Source: an uncultured Bacteroidota bacterium
GTDB lineage: Bacteria > Bacteroidota > Bacteroidia > Flavobacteriales > Flavobacteriaceae
Assembly (NCBI GenBank): GCA_902510475.1
Contig: CABXCC010000008.1
Coordinates: forward strand, 1-51,299
Length of the DNA: 51,299 bases
Reading direction: 5' to 3'
The notes beneath the pieces are model-generated. The model was given only the letters and a program-made list of their open reading frames with translations. It made no database searches and had not been told where the DNA came from. The stretch's first letter is position 1; every line of letters begins with the position of its first letter. The position numbers and the translations under genes were made by a program. This document shows positions 38,574-47,630 of the stretch, piece by piece.

Positions 38574-39671
38574 TTAATTATTGTTAGTTTCTATCTGAAA
38601 CATTTGTTTTGGAACTCTTGGATTCATTATTTTAAACCATAATACGGGAACAAATGATAATAAGATACTTGTAGGATATCCGAATGGTAATTGAGGAGAT
38701 TTGTCTATGGATTTTAAATTTTGATATTTTGTGACAGAAATTCTATGATGGTCACTGTGTCTTGTCAGTTCATAAAGAACTATTCTTCCTAAAATATGGT
38801 TTGAATTCCAAGAATGCATATCAGTAACTCTTTCATATCTTCCATTTGATAATTTTTTTCTCAATAGTCCATAGTGCTCGATATAATTAACGCATTCAAA
38901 CATCAAAATTGAAAATAGTGCAACCGATAAAACAAAAATTAAACCTTGAAGTGCAAAAAAAGTAAATACAATTAGAATATATAAAAACTGTATAATAGCG
39001 TACCAGAACATATCATTATGAAGAGAGAAAAAAGAAAGATTATTTTTGTCTAATCTTTTCCTTTGAATTTCTATTGCTGATACGATTTCACCTTTTATAG
39101 CGCTAATCCAAAATGAATAAAGTGGTTGATTATATTTAGCAGTAACGGGATCTTCACTAGTGGCAACCTTTAAGTGATGCCCAAAATTATGTTCTAAATA
39201 AAAATGCATGTATAAAGAAGGGATAAGTAAAAATTTTCCTAAGAATTTTTCATACTTTTTACTTCTATGACATAATTCATGAGCAACATTAATACCGTTT
39301 GAAACAACTACTAAACCAACGGCTAAAATTGCGGTAATATATTCAAAAGAGAAGAAATCCTTGTTTTTTAGAAAAATTAAGGCATAAATTAAAATACCAT
39401 AAACAAGAGGTATATTGATGTACAGCATGAGATCAAAAATCCAATGAGTAGATTTGTTAATCCTACCTTTTTCCAAGTCATCGATTTTAAGGAAAGTTAA
39501 TAAGTGTTCAATTATTGGAATTATTAAAAAAATATAAATAGGTGTCGTTAATAACCAATATCCGCCCATGTAAAATCCAAAAATTGCTGTTAAAGGGATT
39601 GAATAAGCCATCAAATATTTTAGATCACTAAAAATAAAACCATCAAATAATTTTAAGCTATTAAATTTCAT
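38574..39671 (-). CDS. alkB: alkane 1-monooxygenase (AlkB family)
   Basis: Integral-membrane non-haem di-iron hydroxylase of 365 residues with about six helices. All four histidine motifs are present: HELCHR (131-136; HExxHK usual), EHNFGHH (160-166), NYIEHYGL (262-269, AlkB hallmark) and LTRHSDHH (302-309; LQRHSDHH usual). The HYG motif separates it from plain fatty-acid desaturases. The likely reaction is terminal hydroxylation of medium or long alkyl chains, needing rubredoxin and its reductase; neither is encoded here. Packed between a GLPGLI gene (3 bp) and an outer-membrane receptor (1 bp), an unusual setting. Confidence 0.9.
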   Translation of the reverse strand: MKFNSLKLFDGFIFSDLKYLMAYSIPLTAIFGFYMGGYWLLTTPIYIFLIIPIIEHLLTFLKIDDLEKGRINKSTHWIFDLMLYINIPLVYGILIYALIFLKNKDFFSFEYITAILAVGLVVVSNGINVAHELCHRSKKYEKFLGKFLLIPSLYMHFYLEHNFGHHLKVATSEDPVTAKYNQPLYSFWISAIKGEIVSAIEIQRKRLDKNNLSFFSLHNDMFWYAIIQFLYILIVFTFFALQGLIFVLSVALFSILMFECVNYIEHYGLLRKKLSNGRYERVTDMHSWNSNHILGRIVLYELTRHSDHHRISVTKYQNLKSIDKSPQLPFGYPTSILLSFVPVLWFKIMNPRVPKQMFQIETNNN

Positions 39672-39674
39672 ATA

Positions 39675-40565
39675 TTAGTTTCTTCTGGATGATTTACCAC
39701 GTTGTCCTCTCCACATATCTCTCATTTCTTTGACTTTTACCTCAACAATATTTTCAAATTCACCCTTAGTAACAAATTCACCCTTAGTGGGTTCAGAAAT
39801 ATCAATCCTTTTTTCAGGATTCATAACGACTTTAGTGCACAGCATAACAGTTCTATCATTTGTTAATTCTAAAATTAGCCCTGGAAGACCACCATACTCG
39901 GCTGGGCCATGACTTACCGGTATTTGAGGGGTATACCAGGCAGTAATGGTTTCAACTTCTGCAGTAACAACAACTTCATCTAGCTTTTCTACTTTCTTGT
40001 TTATTTGGTTGTCTAAATTTTCTTTTTTACCACTGTCATCTTTAGCTTCTTTTGAGTTCTTTTCTGCATTCCTCCATACACTGGTCATCGTTTTTGGTTT
40101 TTTAACCTGAGCAGTTGCCTTAAAACACAAGTAGTTTCCGATCATTTTTTGTTCATTTTGCATGACCCATTTGATATTATCTTCATCAGTGGATATCAAG
40201 AACTTTTTTCCCATAAACTCGGTGCTTTGAAGAGATTTTTTTGAAGCCATATCCTTGTAAACAGGTCCACCAGTTGCCGCCATCATTTTTCCCCAACCTC
40301 TTCCACCACCACTGCCAGGTGCATCTAATCTTTCTTCTTGTTTGTAAATAGATTTGGTCTTATCAAAGGTTAATATGTAAACAGGTTCTAAATAGGGCTT
40401 CATCCTTTCTTTCATCGCTTTCTTTTGTTCAGCAGACATCCGATCCCCCCATGATCCTAAATCCATAGCAGTCTGTGTTTTGTAAAAAGCTTGACCTTGA
40501 AAATCTTGTGCAACAAAAGGAATACTTAATAAAAAGATTAGTAGTAGTGTAATAATATTTTTCAT
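39675..40565 (-). CDS. GLPGLI-family secreted protein
   Basis: A 296-residue exported protein with signal peptide 1-19 (ending IPFVAQ). The family-defining motif is present in PAEYGGLPGLILEL (226-231), preceded by the typical ITAWYTPQIPVSHGP stretch. A Gly-rich segment GSGGGRGWGKMM (84-95) and a basic C-terminus are specific to this copy. The family is Bacteroidota-restricted as far as I know and of unknown function, often beside TonB-type receptors. A 16-bp tandem repeat encodes TKGEF-VTKGEF (260-270). First gene of the GLPGLI-alkB-receptor operon. Confidence 0.88.
   Translation of the reverse strand: MKNIITLLLIFLLSIPFVAQDFQGQAFYKTQTAMDLGSWGDRMSAEQKKAMKERMKPYLEPVYILTFDKTKSIYKQEERLDAPGSGGGRGWGKMMAATGGPVYKDMASKKSLQSTEFMGKKFLISTDEDNIKWVMQNEQKMIGNYLCFKATAQVKKPKTMTSVWRNAEKNSKEAKDDSGKKENLDNQINKKVEKLDEVVVTAEVETITAWYTPQIPVSHGPAEYGGLPGLILELTNDRTVMLCTKVVMNPEKRIDISEPTKGEFVTKGEFENIVEVKVKEMRDMWRGQRGKSSRRN
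39755..39788. repeat. 16-bp tandem repeat inside the GLPGLI gene
   Basis: CAAATTCACCCTTAGT occurs at 39755-39770 and 39773-39788, period 18 bp, so the frame is kept and six residues are duplicated (TKGEF then VTKGEF). Identity at the DNA level suggests a recent slippage duplication. Confidence 0.85.
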
Positions 40566-40635
40566 GAAATATTTTTTTTAAAATTATTTAAAAGGCTGTC
40601 TTGTAGCTGTTAATTTCTAGTTAAATTAATCATAA

Positions 40636-40643
40636 TATTTTTG
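40636..40643 (+). promoter_or_regulatory. candidate -7 box for the secreted protein-dNK pair
   Basis: TATTTTTG matches TAnnTTTG and ends 12 bp before ATG 40656. It overlaps a TTG at 40641 that would otherwise be read as an upstream start, which supports the ATG. No clear -33 element. Confidence 0.45.
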
Positions 40644-40655
40644 TACATTGATCTT

Positions 40656-41432
40656 ATGAGGGCACAATTTTTATTCCTTTTTGTTTTTACAAACTTAATT
40701 TTTTCTCAAAACAGCCCATTCTTAGATAAGATAAGTACAGAAAAAATTATTTATGCAGAAAAAAAAATACATGGAGATGTGATGAATAATATATATTATT
40801 TGTCAGGTTCCGAGCTTTCGAAAAACAAAAACTTATTTTTTTCTGACTTCTCCTTGGGTGATATATCCAACGTTGATTTATTTAACGCTTTAAAGTTAAA
40901 GTTATGGTATAAGGATTATAACACCATGGTTGTATTAGACAACTTTTTAAACGAAATAGTTAGGGTGAATTTCAATAATTTAAATTATCCAAATGAAATT
41001 TCTCATGTTTCTACTTCTAACGATAATTTTATGTGGGTTTTTGATCAACTATCAATGAAAGTTAAAAAATTTGATTATGTAGAAAATAGTTTTGTAAAGG
41101 GGGTTGAAGTGCTTCTCAAGGAAAATATTATTGATATGAATAGTAATTATAATTTTTTATGGGTTTTGACCAAAAATAATTTCTATATGATAAATTACAA
41201 TGGGACAATTATTAGCAAATCAAAAAATTTAGGATTTAATAAGGTTAATTTTTTTAAAAAAAATATATTGCTTACTGGATCAAATAATATTTATTTATTT
41301 GATATTAGAGATTTTACATTTCAAAAAATAGATTCGGAAAAATTATTTATAAAAGATTTTTTCGTAATCAATGAAACCTTGTATATTTATGATGAGGATT
41401 TTTTAAATAAATATTTAATTTTAACAAATTAA
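40656..41432 (+). CDS. secreted protein of unknown function, possible beta-propeller
   Basis: A 258-residue exported protein. From ATG 40656 the N-terminus MRAQFLFLFVFTNLIFSQ is a clean signal peptide; the frame extends five codons to a TTG that lies in the promoter box and is rejected. The mature part shows repeating short strands every 35-45 residues with WVFD-, WVLT-, YLFD- and YIYD-like ends, compatible with a small beta-propeller; no family is recognised. It lies 1 bp before the deoxynucleoside kinase gene and is surely cotranscribed with it, though nothing links the functions. Confidence 0.75.
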   Translation: MRAQFLFLFVFTNLIFSQNSPFLDKISTEKIIYAEKKIHGDVMNNIYYLSGSELSKNKNLFFSDFSLGDISNVDLFNALKLKLWYKDYNTMVVLDNFLNEIVRVNFNNLNYPNEISHVSTSNDNFMWVFDQLSMKVKKFDYVENSFVKGVEVLLKENIIDMNSNYNFLWVLTKNNFYMINYNGTIISKSKNLGFNKVNFFKKNILLTGSNNIYLFDIRDFTFQKIDSEKLFIKDFFVINETLYIYDEDFLNKYLILTN

Positions 41433-41433
41433 C

Positions 41434-42039
41434 ATGCACATAGCTATCGCAGGTAATATAGGCGCAGGTAAAACAACATTAACTAAATATCTTGCCAAGC
41501 ATTACAAATTCAACAAAGAACTAGAAGACGTTGTAAAAAACCCATACCTAGACGATTTTTATAATCAGATGGAGAGATGGAGTTTCAATCTTCAAGTCTA
41601 TTTTTTGAATAGTCGTTTTAGGCAAGTAAAAGAAATTCATAAAAAGAATAAAAATGTAATCCAAGACAGAACGATATATGAGGATGCTAATATTTTTGCG
41701 CCAAACCTTCATGCAATGGGATTAATGACGAATAGAGATTTTGAAAATTATAAATCATTATTCGATTTGATGGAAGAGAATGTTTCTGCTCCAGATTTGT
41801 TAATTTATCTAAGAAGCTCAATTCCTAATCTTGTTTCTCAAATTCATAAAAGAGGAAGAGAATACGAAAATTCAATTAGTATTGACTATTTAAGTAGACT
41901 AAATGAAAGGTATGAAGCATGGATTCACAAATACAAAAAGGGGGAACTTCTTATTATCGATATTGATGATCTGGACTTTGTTGAAAACAAAGATGATTTG
42001 AAAAAAATAATATCTTTAATTGATAAAAAGATGAAATAA
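41434..42039 (+). CDS. deoxynucleoside kinase
   Basis: Salvage kinase phosphorylating deoxynucleosides (dA, dG or dC type). It has 201 residues, the usual bacterial dNK/dGK/dCK length. P-loop IAGNIGAGKTTLTKYLA (4-20), the ERWSFNLQVYFLNSR region that binds base and sugar, the catalytic-arginine motif IQDRTIYEDANIFA, and a lid region RGREYENSI rich in Arg are present. Specificity cannot be told apart from the sequence. It ends at a strong bidirectional terminator facing the pyrophosphatase gene. A nucleoside transporter (48208) and thyA (49682) nearby fit a nucleotide salvage theme but are separate units. Confidence 0.93.
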   Translation: MHIAIAGNIGAGKTTLTKYLAKHYKFNKELEDVVKNPYLDDFYNQMERWSFNLQVYFLNSRFRQVKEIHKKNKNVIQDRTIYEDANIFAPNLHAMGLMTNRDFENYKSLFDLMEENVSAPDLLIYLRSSIPNLVSQIHKRGREYENSISIDYLSRLNERYEAWIHKYKKGELLIIDIDDLDFVENKDDLKKIISLIDKKMK

Positions 42040-42067
42040 AAAAAGGCCTCAATTTAGGCCTTTTTTT
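42038..42067. terminator. bidirectional intrinsic terminator, dNK / hppA
   Basis: AAAAAAAGGCCT (42038-42049) and AGGCCTTTTTTT (42056-42067) are perfect 12-bp complements with loop CAATTT and T-runs on both strands. The dNK stop codon (42037-42039) touches the left arm; the hppA stop is at 42072. Confidence 0.95.
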
Positions 42068-42071
42068 ATTT

Positions 42072-44702
42072 TTAATTTCTTGATTTAGAAAATTGGTTGA
42101 TAAAAGCAATCTTATCCCTGTCAAATCTAAATGATTCCATCCAGTTTAGGCTTGTTTCCTTTCCGTCAGGGGTTACAATTTTACCATTATCCCATAAAAG
42201 CACCCACTCATCTCCATTATCACCGGTCACGGCAAAATTTACTGCAACATTATAATCTTTAATATCTACTCCTGAATAAGTGTCTGAAATAAATTTCATT
42301 ACTTCTTCTTTACCTTCAATTAAAGATCCGTCAGAAAGATTAAAAACAACATCATCTGATAAATATTCAGCGACCTTACTGTAATCTTTAGCTATTAAAT
42401 CTCTTACCATTCCTTGAACAACTAATACTTTTTCATCGTTACCTGTTTCAAAGGAATCCAAATAGGTTGCGTCATATATATAGTTTGTTGAAGTCTCATC
42501 AGTATGATGTGTTCCATGCCCACCTAATATTGGGGCGATAACTAAACCAATAAGACAAGTTAATTTGATAAGAATATTCATTGACGGACCAGAAGTATCC
42601 TTGAAAGGATCCCCAACGGTGTCCCCAGTGACAGATGCTTTATGCGCATCAGATCCTTTAAATGTCATTTCTCCATTAATTTCAACGCCTGCTTCAAAAG
42701 ATTTTTTTGCATTATCCCAAGCACCACCAGCATTGTTTTGGAAAATTGCCCATAAAACACCACTAACAGTAACGCCAGCCATATAACCTCCAAGCATTTC
42801 TGCAATTAGTTGATTATCTAATCCAAATAACATTGGTAGTACAGTGATTATAATTGGAGTTCCAATTGTTAAAATTCCTGGAAGCATCATTTCTCTTAAA
42901 GATGCCTTTGTTGAAATATCAACACATTTATCATATTCGGGCTTTGCTTTCCCTTTCATAATTCCAGGGATTTCTTTAAACTGTCTTCTAACTTCATATA
43001 CCATTTCCATGGCAGCCTTTCCTACAGCATTCATGGCTAGAGCTGAAAATACCACAGGCACCATCCCTCCAATAAATAACATTGCTAAAACTGGAGCTTT
43101 GAAAATATTAATACCCTCAATTCCAGTGAATGTTACATAAGCTGCAAACAATGCAAGTGAAGTAAGTGCAGCCGAAGCAATTGCAAAACCTTTTCCAGTA
43201 GCAGCAGTAGTATTACCAACTGAATCCAATATATCTGTTCTTTCTCTAACTATTGGATCTTGACCACTCATTTCTGCAACACCTCCAGCATTATCAGAAA
43301 TTGGTCCAAATGCATCAATTGCTAATTGCATACCAGTTGTAGCCATCATAGCTGAGGCAGACAAAGCAACTCCGTAAAATCCTGCAAATGCATATGACGC
43401 CCAAATTGCTGCAGCAAATAAGATAACCGATCCAAAGGTAGAAATCATTCCCGTTGCCAAACCAGCAATAATATTAGTCGCTGCCCCAGTACTAGATTTT
43501 TGAACAATTTCTAGAACAGGTTTTTTACCCAATCCCGTATAATATTCAGTGATTGCAGAAATAAACCATCCAACAATTAAACCTGTTAAGGTAGCATAGA
43601 ATACATTCATTGAAGGAATTTCTTTTAATCCTTCACCAAAAAATTCCATATTCAAAGTAGCTGGAAGCATATAATCTACAAGGAAAAAACAAGATATTGC
43701 AACTAATAGTATTGAGATACCATTTCCTTTATTTAAGGCTCCCATTACCTCAGCTTCTTTTGCATCGTTAGAATTAATTTTTACAAATAATGTACCTATT
43801 AATGAAATGATGATACCAACACCTGCAATAGCCATAGGCAATAAAATCGGTCCAATTCCTCCAAAAGCATCTTCGATTGAACCGCCCATGTCTACTATCA
43901 CATAATTTCCAAGAACCATTGCAGCCAATACAGTTGCAACATAAGAACCAAACAAATCAGCTCCCATACCTGCAACATCCCCTACATTATCCCCTACATT
44001 ATCTGCAATTGTAGCAGGATTTCTAGGATCATCTTCTGGAATTCCAGCTTCAACTTTTCCTACTAAGTCAGCTCCTACATCAGCAGCTTTTGTATAAATA
44101 CCACCACCTACTCTGGCAAACAAAGCAATAGACTCAGCACCTAATGAAAATCCAGCTAAAGTTTCTAAAACAATTGTCATGGTATCACTGGCAGATCCGT
44201 AATCTGTAGCGGCCCATACACCACCCATAAAGTGGTTGAAAAATATTATAAAAAAGGCTGTTAAACCTAAAACAGCTAAACCTGCAACACCTAATCCCAT
44301 AACTGTTCCACCAGCGAAAGAGATTTTTAACGCATTTGGCAGCGATGTTTTAGCAGCTTGGGTAGTTCTTACATTTGTTTTTGTAGCTATTTTCATTCCT
44401 ATATTTCCGGCATAGGCAGAGAAAAATGCACCAAAAATAAACGATACAACTATTAATATGTGAGTTGTAGGTACTATAAAGGAGATTCCTGCTAAAACTG
44501 CACTTACAATAAGGACAAAAACCGATAGCAGACGATATTCAGCATTTAAAAACGCTAAAGCTCCTTCATAAATGTGATCAGAAATTTCTTTCATTTTTCC
44601 GTCTCCGGCATCTTGTTTCATCACCCATGATCTTCTTACAAAAACATAAGTAAGACCTAAAACTGACATCATTATTGGCATGTAAATCATCATTGAATCC
44701 AT
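42072..44702 (-). CDS. hppA: membrane pyrophosphatase with C-terminal NTF2-like domain
   Basis: Hydrolyses PPi to pump cations across the inner membrane. It has 876 residues; about 1-735 are the 16-helix core with [18 protein letters not shown] (234-251) and the second acidic motif [20 protein letters not shown] (496-504) has Ala where K+-independent enzymes have Lys, so it should be K+-dependent. The ion-gate Glu is not in helix 6 (DLFGSYV, Gly252), whereas helix 5 has GAES (Glu190), the pattern I recall for flavobacterial H+-pumping forms. Residues about 755-876 form an NTF2/SnoaL-like domain ([20 protein letters not shown] ... [14 protein letters not shown]), not part of ordinary HppA. It follows pdhB after 64 bp. 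Confidence 0.95.
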   Translation of the reverse strand: MDSMMIYMPIMMSVLGLTYVFVRRSWVMKQDAGDGKMKEISDHIYEGALAFLNAEYRLLSVFVLIVSAVLAGISFIVPTTHILIVVSFIFGAFFSAYAGNIGMKIATKTNVRTTQAAKTSLPNALKISFAGGTVMGLGVAGLAVLGLTAFFIIFFNHFMGGVWAATDYGSASDTMTIVLETLAGFSLGAESIALFARVGGGIYTKAADVGADLVGKVEAGIPEDDPRNPATIADNVGDNVGDVAGMGADLFGSYVATVLAAMVLGNYVIVDMGGSIEDAFGGIGPILLPMAIAGVGIIISLIGTLFVKINSNDAKEAEVMGALNKGNGISILLVAISCFFLVDYMLPATLNMEFFGEGLKEIPSMNVFYATLTGLIVGWFISAITEYYTGLGKKPVLEIVQKSSTGAATNIIAGLATGMISTFGSVILFAAAIWASYAFAGFYGVALSASAMMATTGMQLAIDAFGPISDNAGGVAEMSGQDPIVRERTDILDSVGNTTAATGKGFAIASAALTSLALFAAYVTFTGIEGINIFKAPVLAMLFIGGMVPVVFSALAMNAVGKAAMEMVYEVRRQFKEIPGIMKGKAKPEYDKCVDISTKASLREMMLPGILTIGTPIIITVLPMLFGLDNQLIAEMLGGYMAGVTVSGVLWAIFQNNAGGAWDNAKKSFEAGVEINGEMTFKGSDAHKASVTGDTVGDPFKDTSGPSMNILIKLTCLIGLVIAPILGGHGTHHTDETSTNYIYDATYLDSFETGNDEKVLVVQGMVRDLIAKDYSKVAEYLSDDVVFNLSDGSLIEGKEEVMKFISDTYSGVDIKDYNVAVNFAVTGDNGDEWVLLWDNGKIVTPDGKETSLNWMESFRFDRDKIAFINQFSKSRN

Positions 44703-44766
44703 AGTTAATTTCTTAATTTAGGTGGCAAAAATAGTGAAATAGAGTTAATTACAAAAAACTCTTTGA

Positions 44767-45744
44767 TTATTTGTAAAGCACCTTCTTTACAGAGTTAATA
44801 ACGTCTTCACTGTTAGGTAACCATTCTTTTAGTAAAACTGGTGAATATGGTGCTGGCGTATCAGCTGTATTAATTTTTTCAATTGGTGCATCTAAATAAT
44901 CAAATGCTTTGGATTGAACTTGAAATGTGATTTCTGTAGCAACATTTCCAAAAGGCCAAGCTTCTTCTAATATAACAAGTCTATTTGTCTTTTTAACAGA
45001 TTTTAAAATTGTCTCGGTATCTAAGGGTCTAACCGTCCTTAGGTCAATAATTTCACATGAAATATTTTCCTTTGCCAATTCATCTGCAGCTTTGTATGCT
45101 TCCTTAATTATTTTTCCAAAAGAAACTATTGTTACGTCACTTCCTTCTCTTTTAATATCAGCAACACCAATAGGAATAGTGTATTCACCTTCTGGAACTT
45201 CCCCTTTATCCCCATACATTTGTTCGCTTTCCATAAAAATTACAGGATCATCATCTCGTATTGCTGATTTTAATAATCCCTTCGCATCATAAGGATTTGA
45301 CGGTACAATTACCTTAAGACCGGGGGTATTAGCAAACCAATTTTCAAAAGCTTGAGAATGTGTTGCAGCCAATTGACCAGCGGAAGCTGTGGGCCCCCTA
45401 AACACAATAGGACAGTGAAATTGTCCACCAGACATCTGTCTAATCTTTGCAGCGTTATTGATTATCTGATCAATACCCACAAGGGAAAAATTAAAAGTCA
45501 TATACTCAACAATTGGCCTGTTTCCGGTCATAGTAGAACCAATAGCAACCCCTGCAAAACCAAGTTCTGAAATTGGGGTATCAATTACTCTTTTAGGACC
45601 AAATTCATCAAGCATTCCTTTTGATGCTTTGTATGCACCGTTGTACTCAGCAACTTCTTCACCCATTAGAAATATACTTTCGTCATTTCTCATCTCTTCG
45701 CTCATCGCCTCACACACAGCTTCTCTAAATTGGATAGTCCTCAT
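44767..45744 (-). CDS. pdhB: pyruvate dehydrogenase E1 component, beta subunit
   Basis: Beta subunit of the ThDP-dependent E1 that decarboxylates pyruvate for the PDH complex. It has 325 residues. Characteristic blocks: QFREAVCEAMSEEMRNDESIFLMGEEVAEYNGAYK (N-terminal, with the Glu that activates ThDP), RVIDTPISELGFAGVAIG, CPIVFRGPTASAGQLAATHSQ and DLRTVRPLDTETI. No E1-alpha or E2 gene is adjacent, so the complex is encoded in separate loci, as is usual in flavobacteria. It is divergent from etfBA and upstream of hppA on the same strand. Confidence 0.95.
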   Translation of the reverse strand: MRTIQFREAVCEAMSEEMRNDESIFLMGEEVAEYNGAYKASKGMLDEFGPKRVIDTPISELGFAGVAIGSTMTGNRPIVEYMTFNFSLVGIDQIINNAAKIRQMSGGQFHCPIVFRGPTASAGQLAATHSQAFENWFANTPGLKVIVPSNPYDAKGLLKSAIRDDDPVIFMESEQMYGDKGEVPEGEYTIPIGVADIKREGSDVTIVSFGKIIKEAYKAADELAKENISCEIIDLRTVRPLDTETILKSVKKTNRLVILEEAWPFGNVATEITFQVQSKAFDYLDAPIEKINTADTPAPYSPVLLKEWLPNSEDVINSVKKVLYK

Positions 45745-45759
45745 AAAATAAATTTTTCA

Positions 45760-45767
45760 CAAAAATA
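45760..45767 (-). promoter_or_regulatory. candidate -7 box for pdhB
   Basis: On minus, TATTTTTG matches TAnnTTTG and lies 15 bp before the pdhB ATG (45744). No clear TTG at the -33 spacing. It lies in the 132-bp divergent region shared with etfB. Confidence 0.4.
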
Positions 45768-45841
45768 ATAAAGCACATAAAATTAATCATAAATAACTTA
45801 AAAATATTTTCATTGTAAAGTTTTTTTATTTGTCAAATTCG

Positions 45842-45849
45842 TAACTTTG
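45842..45849 (+). promoter_or_regulatory. candidate -7 box for etfBA
   Basis: TAACTTTG matches TAnnTTTG and lies 27 bp before the etfB ATG (45877), leaving a leader of about 20 nt. The -33 side is T-rich (TTTTTTTATTTG) without an unambiguous TTG at standard spacing. Confidence 0.5.
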
Positions 45850-45876
45850 TTTAAAGAAATTTAACGCAAAATTTTT

Positions 45877-46623
45877 ATGAAAATATTGGTTTGTATAAGT
45901 CATGTTCCTGATACCACATCAAAAATTAATTTCACCGAAAACAATTCAAAGTTTGATAAAAATGGGGTTCAATTTATCATTAACCCTAATGATGAATTTG
46001 GATTAACAAGAGCTATTTGGTTCAAAGAAAAAAATAATGCGAGTGTCGATGTGATAAATGTTGGGTTACAAGAGACCGAACCCACATTAAGAAAAGCCCT
46101 AGCGATAGGTGCAGACAAGGCCATAAGAATAAACATCGAGCCAACAGATAGTTCAGTTGTTGCAAAATCTATTTCAGATTATATTTCAGACAATAATTAT
46201 GATTTAATAATCGCAGGAAGAGAATCTATTGACTATAATGGCGGTATGGTTCCAGGGATGATTTCAGCATTAACAAAAATTAATTTTATCGATAAATGCA
46301 TTGATTTAAATATTTCTGAAAATTCAGTATTAGCCTCTAGAGAGATTGACGGGGGTATGGAGAATATTTCTACTTCATTGCCCTTAATAATTGGAGGTCA
46401 GAAGGGACTAGTTGAAGAAAATGATTTAAAAATACCTAATATGAGAGGTATCATGATGGCCAGAAAAAAAGAGCTATTGGTTTTGGATCCAGGCGATTAT
46501 ACTGATACTCTAAAAACAGACAATTTTGAAAAACCGGAACCAAAAGGAGAGGTGACATTGGTATCACCTGATGAAGTTGAAAAACTTATAGAACTATTAA
46601 ATAACGAAGCAAAAGCAATTTAA
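45877..46623 (+). CDS. etfB: electron transfer flavoprotein, beta subunit
   Basis: Subunit of the FAD/AMP heterodimer that takes electrons from acyl-CoA and related dehydrogenases to the respiratory chain. It has 248 residues. Seen: MKILVCISHVPDTTSKI at the N-terminus, INPNDEFGLTRAIWFKE, the AMP-binding segment with LAIGADKAIRIN, and LIIAGRESIDYNGGMVPGMI. The ETF-beta signature region ASREIDGGMENISTSLPLIIGGQKGL is intact. The stop is followed immediately by the etfA ATG, an etfBA operon with its own -7 box. The partner ETF dehydrogenase is not in the window. Confidence 0.97.
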   Translation: MKILVCISHVPDTTSKINFTENNSKFDKNGVQFIINPNDEFGLTRAIWFKEKNNASVDVINVGLQETEPTLRKALAIGADKAIRINIEPTDSSVVAKSISDYISDNNYDLIIAGRESIDYNGGMVPGMISALTKINFIDKCIDLNISENSVLASREIDGGMENISTSLPLIIGGQKGLVEENDLKIPNMRGIMMARKKELLVLDPGDYTDTLKTDNFEKPEPKGEVTLVSPDEVEKLIELLNNEAKAI

Positions 46624-47586
46624 ATGGGAATATTAATATTTGCAGAAACATACAAAGGGGAATTTAAAAAAGATTCATACGAATTAGCATCATATGCATA
46701 TGAAATAGCGTCAGAAAAAGGCTCCTCCGTTACGGCTATTTGTTTCAATGCTGTAAACCCTGAGAGCCTATCCAATTATGGTGTAAACAAAATAATAAAT
46801 TGTTCCAATGAGGAACTAAAAGATTTTGATGTAACAATATACTCAGATTGTATTTCTGAAACCTTTGCTTTGGAAAATTCAAATATTTTAATTCTGAGCT
46901 CAAGCTCAAATTCTAAATATTTAGGCGGGGTTTTAGCAATTAAATTGAATGCCGGTTATGCAACAAATGTAATTTCAAAGCCATCTTTTTCAAATGGCCT
47001 TTCCTTAAGGAGAAATACATTCACAAATAAAGCCTTTGAAAACGTAAATATTTTAACGGAAAACTCAATTATAGGGCTTTCTAAAAATTCATTTGGATTA
47101 AAAGAAAAAAATGTCAAATCAGAAATCGAAGATAAAAAATTTGATATTGGTTCAGCTGCAAATAAGGTAACCTCTATTGAAAAAATGTCCAGTAAAGTTA
47201 CCATTGCAGATGCTGATATTGTTGTTTCTGGTGGCAGGGGGTTAAAAGGTCCTGAAAATTGGAATTTAATTGAAGATTTAGCAGAAGTATTAGGTGCTGC
47301 AACTGCATGTTCTAAACCAGTTTCAGATTTAGGATGGAGGCCGCACAGCGAACATGTTGGTCAAACCGGCAAGCCTGTTTCTTCAAATCTATATATTGCC
47401 ATTGGAATTTCTGGGGCTATACAACATTTGGCTGGGGTTAATTCTTCAAAAACCAAAGTAGTAATTAATACTGATCCTGATGCTCCTTTCTTCAAAGCGG
47501 CTGACTATGGAATTGTGGGTGATGCTTTTGATGTGGTGCCAAAATTAATACAGAAACTAAAAGATTTTAAGTCAACAAATAATTAG
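46624..47586 (+). CDS. etfA: electron transfer flavoprotein, alpha subunit
   Basis: FAD-binding partner of EtfB. It has 320 residues: a divergent N-terminal half (ILIFAETYKGEFKKDSYELASYAYEIA) and a conserved C-terminal FAD domain with VSGGRGLKGPENWNLIEDLAEVLGA, CSKPVSDLGWRPHSEHVGQTGKPVSSNLYIAIGISGAIQHLAG and INTDPDAPFFKAADYGIVGDAFDVVPKL, covering the ETF-alpha signature. It starts at the base after the etfB stop. No hairpin terminator is seen in the 44 bp before the next gene, so readthrough is possible. Confidence 0.97.
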   Translation: MGILIFAETYKGEFKKDSYELASYAYEIASEKGSSVTAICFNAVNPESLSNYGVNKIINCSNEELKDFDVTIYSDCISETFALENSNILILSSSSNSKYLGGVLAIKLNAGYATNVISKPSFSNGLSLRRNTFTNKAFENVNILTENSIIGLSKNSFGLKEKNVKSEIEDKKFDIGSAANKVTSIEKMSSKVTIADADIVVSGGRGLKGPENWNLIEDLAEVLGAATACSKPVSDLGWRPHSEHVGQTGKPVSSNLYIAIGISGAIQHLAGVNSSKTKVVINTDPDAPFFKAADYGIVGDAFDVVPKLIQKLKDFKSTNN

Positions 47587-47630
47587 GCCCAATTTTTTTA
47601 TAAATAAAAACTTAAGATTAGATTTACATT

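Noticed and set aside
40641-40655. TTG at 40641 as start of the secreted protein
   Set aside because: It overlaps the -7 promoter box and would put charged/polar residues before an otherwise clean signal peptide starting at ATG 40656.
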